Shown here one piece after another: positions 57,990-64,000 of a DNA stretch of 64,000 bases. This DNA is from Molossus alvarezi. Lineage: Eukaryota; Chordata; Mammalia; Chiroptera; Molossidae. A program made the translations under genes and the position numbers. Under the pieces are notes generated by a model. The model ran no database searches and was not told where the DNA came from. It saw only the letters and a list, made by a program, of their open reading frames with translations. The stretch spans positions 25,094,488 to 25,158,487 of the forward strand of contig CM073898.1 in NCBI GenBank assembly GCA_037176705.1, read 5' to 3'. Each line of letters starts with the position of its first letter. Position 1 is the stretch's first letter.

Positions 57990-59195
57990 AAAAATCAAAT
58001 TCATTAAATATCTTACAAAGAAATCTTTAGGCCCAGGTGGTTTCACTGGTGAATTCCATCAAACATTTAAGAAAGAAATTATACCAATTCTACAAAGACT
58101 CTTACAGAAAAAAAAAAAAAAAAAAAAGGAACATTTCCAAATTCATTTTATAAAGCCAGTATTATTATCCTAATAACAAAATCAGGCAAAGATAAGAAAA
58201 CAAAACTACATGTCAATATCCCTCATGACAGACATGAAAATCATTAATCAAAACCCAGTATTCAGACTATATAAAGAACTTCAATAAGAACAATTCTATA
58301 ATTCAATAAGAACAATGTCATGTTAAAATGGACAAGAGATTTTAACAGTTAGAAGACGATATATGAATGGCCAATAAGTACATGAAAATATACTCAATAC
58401 TCAATTAGATGTTAAGAAAACATCAATTAATATCACAATAAGATACCACTACATCCTCAATAAAATAGCTAAAATTTACAAGACCGATAAAAGAGCTTAT
58501 GGGAACAACTGGCACTCACATAAATTGCTGGTGACTGTACAAAATGATACAACTGCCCGGCCGGTGTGGCTCATTGGTTGACCGTCAACCCATGCACCAA
58601 GAGGTCGCAGGTTCAATTCCTGGTCAGGGCCCAATCCCCAGTGGGAGCATGCAGGAGGTGACCAATCGATGTTCTCTCTCATTGATGTTTCTATCTCTCT
58701 CTCCCTCTCCCTTCCTCTCTCTCTAAAATCAATAAAGAAAAAAAAATTTTTAAATAAAATGATACAACCACTTTGAAAAACTTTCTAGCAATACCTCATG
58801 TACAATTAAACATATACTTACCATAAAACCAGCAATCACACTATGTGCTTAAAAGAGAAATTAAACATATGACAACAAAAGACTTTAACACAAATGTTCA
58901 TAATAGCAACTTTATTCATAATGTCCATAAACTAGAAACAACTCAAATGTTCATTTACTGGAAAATGAATAAATTATGTTAAATCCATACAATGGATTAC
59001 TACTACTACTTGGCAATGAAATGAATTACTGAAATATACAATGGTACAAATAAATCTAAAAAGCATTATACTAAGTGAAAGAAGCCACATGTAAAATATT
59101 GTTACTGTTTGATTCAATTCTAGCAACAGCAAATCTACAAGTAACAGAAAGTAGATCAGTGATTGCCAGGAACAGAAGGTAAAGGAAGAGAACTG
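57990..59195 (+). mobile_element. Old L1 ORF2/3' fragment with a SINE inside
   Basis: 'GGCCCAGGTGGTTTCACTGGTGAATTCCATCAAACATTTAAG', then a jump to the ORF2 end 'AAAATGGACAAGAGATTTTAACAG', 'CAACTTTATTCATAATGTCC', 'ACTAAGTGAAAGAAGCCACATG' and 'GATCAGTGATTGCCAGG'. It contains an internal deletion, an A-run at 58109-58128 and the SINE at 58554. Confidence 0.8.
58554..58755 (+). mobile_element. Ves SINE inside old L1
   Basis: Head GCCCGGCCGGTGTGGCTCATTGG, tail AAATCAATAAAGAAAAAAAAATTTTTAAAT. AAAATGATACAAC is exact at 58541-58553 and 58756-58768. Confidence 0.96.
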
Positions 59196-59200
59196 ACTAC

Positions 59201-59552
59201 TGCTATGGACTGAATGTTTGTGTGTCCCCCAAATTTGTATGTTGAAGCCCTAATCTCCAATGTGATGGTACTTGAATATACTGCCTCTGGGAGATAATTA
59301 GGTTATAAGGGTAGGGCCTTCATGTATAAGATTAATAAGAGACTTAAGAGAGATGATCTCTCTCCACCATATGAGGATACAGCAAGAAGACAACTATCTG
59401 CAAACCAGAAAGAGGGCTCTCACCAGACACCGAATCTGTTGGCATCTTGATCTTGAACTTCCCAGTCTCCATCTTCCCAGAAGTAAATATTGCTGTTTAA
59501 GCCACCCAGTCTATGGTAATTTGTTATAGCAGCCCAAGCTCAGCCAACTATA
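59201..59552 (+). mobile_element. MLT1A-like solo LTR (ERVL-MaLR)
   Basis: Starts TGCTATGGACTGAATGTTTGTG, passes through 'GTATGTTGAAGCCCTAATCTCCAATGTGATGG', 'CATATGAGGATACAGCAAGAAGAC' and 'CACCAGACACCGAATCTGTTGGC', and ends 'TTAAGCCACCCAGTCTATGGTAATTTGTTATAGCAGCCC'. An old endogenous-retroviral LTR with no internal genes beside it. Confidence 0.85.
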
Positions 59553-59671
59553 AAGAGGTTCAAGAGAACTTTTAGAGATAGATATGTTCTGATCATGACT
59601 GTGATGGTGGTGGTTACAAAACAATACAATTGTCAAAATTCATCAAACTGTACTAAAAAATCAGTGGATTT

Positions 59672-59882
59672 GCCCGGGCCGGTGTGGCTCAGTTGGTTGA
59701 CTGACATCCAGTGCACTGAAAGGTCATCGCTTCCATTCGTGGTCAGAGCACATGCCAGGGTTGCAGGCTTGATCCCCAGTAGGTGTGTGCAGGAGGCAGC
59801 ACACAATGATTCTCTCATATCGATGTTTCTCTCTCTCTCTCTTCTCTCTCCCCCTTCCTTTCTCTCTAAAATCAATAAAAAC

Positions 59883-59914
<32 letters not shown>
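59672..59914 (+). mobile_element. Ves SINE, first of a serial pair
   Basis: Head GCCCGGGCCGGTGTGGCTCAGTTGG, tail AAATCAATAAAAACATGTTTG and A-run. Flanks CAGTGGATTT (59662-59671) and CAGCGGATTT (59915-59924). Confidence 0.95.
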
Positions 59915-59925
59915 CAGCGGATTTT

Positions 59926-60140
59926 GCCTGGCCAGTGTGGCTCAGTGGTTGAGTATCGACCCATGAACCAAGAGGTCACCAGTTTGATTCCCAGTCAAGG
60001 CACATGTCCAGGTTGTGGGCTCAATCCCCAGTGGGGAGCATGCAAGAGGTGACCAATTGATGTTCTCTCGCATCGATGTTTCTGTCTCTCCCTCTCCCTT
60101 CCTCTCTAAATTCAATAAAGAAAAAAAAAATTTTTTTAAA
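59926..60140 (+). mobile_element. Ves SINE, second of a serial pair
   Basis: Head GCCTGGCCAGTGTGGCTCAGTGG, tail ATTCAATAAAGAAAAAAAAAATTTTTTTAAA. It sits exactly after the target repeat of the previous copy and is followed by CAGTGTATTT (60141-60150). Confidence 0.95.
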
Positions 60141-60689
60141 CAGTGTATTTTATGTAAATTACTTCCGTAAGGCAGATTTTGAAAACATCAAATCCAACCT
60201 ATTCCCCTTGGCACTTTCATTTATTAAATTAGAAGGATAAAGGAATACAACCAATTTATTAATCATTTTCCAGAAAAGAAATAATTAGTACTGTCCCCTT
60301 CAAGGATAATTACTCATAAATATCACACTCCAATGTGATGAAAAACTGGGGCTGTCCATCAATTCTGACACTGTTCAAATTCAATTTAAAATATTTTTTC
60401 TTGACTTGAATTCAGAACCTGTAAAACATAATTCTGAGTATCTCCAAAGATGACAAATTTACTCCTTTGTGCTTGAATTCCTGTGAACCTAGTACTTCAT
60501 CATGCTAAAATATTTTGGATAAAAATATAAAAAGGAATTATGAAGTTACTAATACGTGTTTTCTTAAAGAACTCAAGTGACAGCTTTTTATATTGGGGAG
60601 GGACTTCTTTACTCCTACAGTGTTTTAAGTGTAAGCATCAATAGAATATGCATACGCTCCCTAGAATACAAATGTCAAGAGACAGAAGG

Positions 60690-61030
60690 ACATTCAAGCT
60701 CTAGTACAGCAGGTCCTCAAAATCATTTCATTTAACATTGTTTCATAATAACACTGATGAGGGAAAAAAATCAACTCTGGGTCGAGGACACTGGGTGGAG
60801 TTTGCACATTCTCATGTCTGCATGGATTCTTCTCCAGGTATTCAGGTTTCCTCCCACATCCCAAAGATGTGTACATTATGTCAAGTGGTGTGTCTACATT
60901 GTCCCAGTCAATGAGTGTGGATGTGGATGTGAGTGCACCCTGCAATGCAAGGGTGTCCTGTCCAGTATATTCAGTAAATCCAGGGTAAAGCCTGAAACTA
61001 CACATTTCTAACTCCTTGTGACATGAGCTA
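60690..61030 (+). repeat. Ancient interspersed repeat, family not named
   Basis: 'GGAGTTTGCACATTCTCATGTCTGCATGG', 'TTTCCTCCCACATCCCAAAGATGTG' and 'GAGTGCACCCTGCAATGCAAGGGTGTCCTGTCCAG' is wording I know from a dispersed ancient repeat. It is not a gene despite the 118-codon minus-strand frame. A MER5-like scrap follows at 60971-61015. Confidence 0.5.
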
Positions 61031-61464
61031 TAGGGATGGGCACATGCCACCCGCTACCCAGAACTGAAATAAGTATACTGGAAAATAATAATCTTGTTTC
61101 TATTCTTTTTAAAATACATAGCTCACATTTATTTCAGTGTATAACATTAGAAGTATTTGGGGTCTTTCTTTAGAAGTTTGGTTTAGATGTTTTTGTGACC
61201 AGAAATGTGCAACAGGAACTTAACTCTTGTTTATATCAAGTAGCTTGTGGTAAACTTGGTTTTGCTATATGTAATTTCATTCCAGTTCCAAGAACCTATC
61301 AAAATTAAGAACTTACTATACTTAAAATTAAATCTACCACAGCACTCACAGAAGTTCTGGACATTATGCAGCCAAACTCACTCATTTTAAAGATAAGGAA
61401 AATACATGCCTAGACCACTGCTGAAGGGCCAGGTCTAATTAATGGAGTATTATTTCCTCTACAG

Positions 61465-61605
61465 CAGTACTTCACAAACTTTTAACATATATATGAATGA
61501 CCTGGGGGATGTTTTTAAAATGCATGTTCTGATTCAGTAAATCCAGGGTAGAGCCTGAAACTGCACATTTCTAACTCCAACATGATACCAACACTGCTGG
61601 TCCTC
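61465..61605. mobile_element. hAT-Charlie element (MER5-like)
   Basis: 'TACTTCACAAACTTTTAACATATATATGAATGACCTGGGGGATG' through 'GATTCAGTAAATCCAGGGTAGAGCCTGAAACTGCACATTTCTAAC' and 'CTGCTGGTCCTC' follows the MER5 layout. About 45 bp of it recurs at 60971-61015. Confidence 0.65.
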
Positions 61606-61778
61606 AGAAAATAACAGAGTACCCAGGATCACAATATTTTACAGGTGTAAATATCATTCATTTTATTTCATTTCATATAGTTACCACAGAAGACAAAAGT
61701 TTAAGATAAACTATAATCTGGTCCATTCTTCCTGGGAGATCACTAATACTCTGATACAACATACCACTCTTTCCTATC

Positions 61779-62262
61779 TACTTTAAAAATGTGAATGTAA
61801 AAAACATTTTAATATGTTGCAATGGTATATAGCTAGAGTTGAAAATCACTGGTTTGGAATCATTATCAGTGTACCTACTTTAAAAGAGACAGTGTAGCCC
61901 TGGCCAGTGTGGTTCAGTGGTTAGAGCATTAGCCCATGGACCAAAGGGTCATGGGTTTGATTCCTGCGCCTGGGCACATACCTGGGTTGCAGGTTCGATC
62001 CCCAGCCCTGGTTGGGGCACATGTGGGAGGCAACCAATTGATGTGTCTCTCACACATCAATGTTTCTCTCTCTCTCCCTCTCTTTTTCTCTTTCTCCCCT
62101 CTCCCTCATTCCCTTCCACCTTAAAATAAATAAATAAATAGAAAAAAATATCCTCAGGTGAGGATTAAAAAAAAAAGGCAGTGTATCTACTTTAAAAGTG
62201 TGACTATAAAAAACATTTTAATATGATGACATGATACATAGCTGGAGTTGAAAATCACTGGT
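61779..62262. repeat. Direct duplication split by a SINE
   Basis: About 77 bp (CTACTTTAAAAATGTGAATG...GTTGAAAATCACTGG, 61779-61856) recurs at 62186-62262, roughly 85-90% identical by eye. The SINE at 61897 lies between the two. Confidence 0.75.
61897..62176 (+). mobile_element. Ves SINE between duplicated arms
   Basis: Head GCCCTGGCCAGTGTGGTTCAGTGG, double GGTTTGATTCCTGC and GGTTCGATCCCCAGCC, end TATCCTCAGGTGAGGATTAAAA. Flanks GACAGTGTA and GGCAGTGTA. Confidence 0.94.
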
Positions 62263-64000
62263 AGCATGCTAGGGTCATCCCTCTCCCCGCCCCAAACAGA
62301 TGCAGCCTGAAATAAGAATATTGACAAGGACACAAACTTGGACTTCAATAAAATATTTTTGAAAGAAAGAAGGAGCTGTTACTAGCCAATTAGGTATTAC
62401 AAAAGAAGGCTTTAACTATTTGCTCTTATAAAATAATATTATTAAGAACTTATAAAGTTAAACTTCTCTCATATAAAACTGGAACTACAATGCAAATTGC
62501 CAAAATAAAAACTTTACAGACTCCTAAAGGAGATCTATTAACAATGTCAGATATCGGATATGTAGGAGAGAAAGAAATTTTACTTTCCCCTTCTAGGTTC
62601 TTTCAGCTGGTCTAATTAAATTGACATGAGACATTAAGAGAAAATAACCAAATTCAGTTATATATGCATATGGGAACCCCCACATACATGACAGGTTCAG
62701 AGACAGAAAGGTAAAATGAGCTATATATGGCAGCCTGAGCCAGGGAATGAGGTCAGATGCCTTGGGGCTTCAGAGGATAGAATGGTCATTCACAGGATAG
62801 TAAGAACAGACATTCAGTAATTAGAAGTTTTGCCCTGCCCTACAGATAGGTCATAAGAGGTTATCTCTGATATAACTCTTATTGGGGGAAAGGCCTCCAA
62901 TTCAGAATCTTCTAGGTAGTTAAGGAGGGGCAGGGCCTCAATTGCTTTCAGCTCAAAAAAATCCACAGGACAAAACTGCACATCTTGGGAAGGCCTGTTC
63001 TGAACCCCTTCGGGTAATTTCCCCCATTAGCTTTGCCCCTTTGGCCAACAATACCATCCTAAATCACCAAGCTTTAAAGAGTAGATAATGTAATTCATCT
63101 CCTTTCATTATTATCAAATCATGAGATAAACAAAAAGTTGTTTTCCTATAACATCCACATATTTTCCAGTTGAAATCTATTGTTTCCATAGTAACCAGCA
63201 CTGATGTACCAGATTTCTGCTGTTCCCATTTAAAGAATACTGAGTCATAAAAATGCCTTCATGTATTTATCTACTAAGTAGATGAAGAAAAATGTAAAAC
63301 AGATTACAGACATATAAGCTCAAAGTATTTTCCCAAAGTTTATCATCAAATATTAACCAGTTCTTAAAGAACACATCTGAATATCAGTGTACTCTGATAT
63401 AAAAAAGAAAATTTCAACTGAAGTTAATAGATATGTTAAATGAAGCTGGAGTTTATAAAGTCAATTTTGTTGGCTAGTTAAAAGATGCTAAAATGAATAA
63501 TGGCCCAGGGGACTCTGAGCAACAACACAGAAATTCAGAAAAATTTTATTTAGGCTCTGTAGCTTAAGGGCCCTCTGTAAGGTTCTCTATTTTCTTCTAA
63601 AGGAAAATCTTGCAGAAAATTTCACCCAAGTCACCCCAAGAGTCCTGCCATTTGCTCCTTTTTGGGGGTGGGGGTGGGTATATTTTTGTTCCCTGGTCCA
63701 AATTTTTAAACAATTAGAGTACACAATAGTATAACTTTTTAAACTTAATTTTTAGGTAACTTGTTTTTATGCTAGAGGCATTCTCACACATACAAACAAG
63801 AAGAAAAAGAAAAGGTCCCTTGTTTACAGAAACACAGTTTGTAACTGTAAAAATAAAAAATTTGGAACCTAAATATACATGGATAAATAAACCATTAAAT
63901 AGTCAGAAAATTAAAATTAATGAATAAGATCTAAATGTGTACACATGGATAAACCTCAAAACCAGTGTCAAATGAAAAAAAAAAAAACTCAAGCCACAAA
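62263..64000. other. Intron 1 tail with no recognised element
   Basis: AT-rich. 62590-63050 is slightly richer in GC and may be an old LTR-like piece, but I cannot identify it. No exon or promoter is seen. Confidence 0.35.

Larger units (their letters stand above)
52191..64000 (-). other. ATL2: ATL2 intron 1 (partial)
   Basis: Upstream of exon 2 no further coding exon, CpG-rich first exon or promoter appears before the window ends. The interval holds an L1 3' piece, Ves SINEs, hAT elements, an L1 ORF2 end, an MLT1-type LTR and MER5-like pieces, all listed separately. 54204-55722, 60141-60690 and 62263-64000 show no repeat I can name. Confidence 0.8.

Noticed and set aside
60694..61050. A 118-codon minus-strand gene
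   Set aside because: It lies within an ancient dispersed repeat, is antisense to the familiar repeat wording and has no supporting signals.
52191..64000. ATL2 exon 1 or promoter within the window
   Set aside because: No GC-rich first exon, no sequence encoding the Arg-rich N-terminus and no CpG cluster were found; intron 1 appears to continue past 64000.

Overview
The window is vertebrate nuclear DNA, almost certainly from a vespertilionid bat. About 30 copies of a tRNA-derived SINE with the Ves head (CTGGCCGGTNTGGCTCAG...), a pyrimidine-rich body and an A-tail are scattered on both strands, next to old mammalian L1, L2, MIR, MaLR LTR, hAT-Charlie and Tigger remnants and bat-type nonautonomous hAT and mariner elements. 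The species cannot be fixed from the sequence.

One protein-coding gene is supported: ATL2 (atlastin-2, a dynamin-like GTPase that fuses ER membranes) on the minus strand. Coding exons 2 to 13 lie between 52190 and 22127. Every one has GT/AG borders, and the reading phases join to give residues 40-583 of a 583-residue protein. Exon 1 (about 39 residues plus the promoter) lies beyond 64000. Between exons 12 and 13 there is a second, mutually exclusive terminal exon (22628-22735), and upstream of that a candidate 15-nt in-frame microexon (22833-22847). So the C-terminal tail, which controls fusion activity in this family, can be built in several ways. A probable 3'UTR runs down to about 20.2 kb.

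Layout: 1-20.2 kb is intergenic, downstream of ATL2. It holds fragments of L1, L2, MIR, an LTR, Tigger, mariner and hAT elements plus Ves SINEs, and no credible gene. 20.2-52.2 kb is the ATL2 body. Intron 3 carries a half-L1 (HAL1-like) element with both ends present, inserted into a mariner MITE. Intron 2 carries a roughly 5 kb old L1 broken by Ves insertions. 52.2-64 kb is intron 1, with L1 pieces, an MLT1-type LTR, hAT elements and SINEs.

The most interesting observations are the microexon and alternative C-termini of ATL2, a class of 'head-only' Ves elements with perfect 13-bp target duplications, the nested HAL1-in-MITE, and two Ves SINEs inserted one after the other at the same target site. 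Boundaries of old repeats are approximate because they were read by eye.
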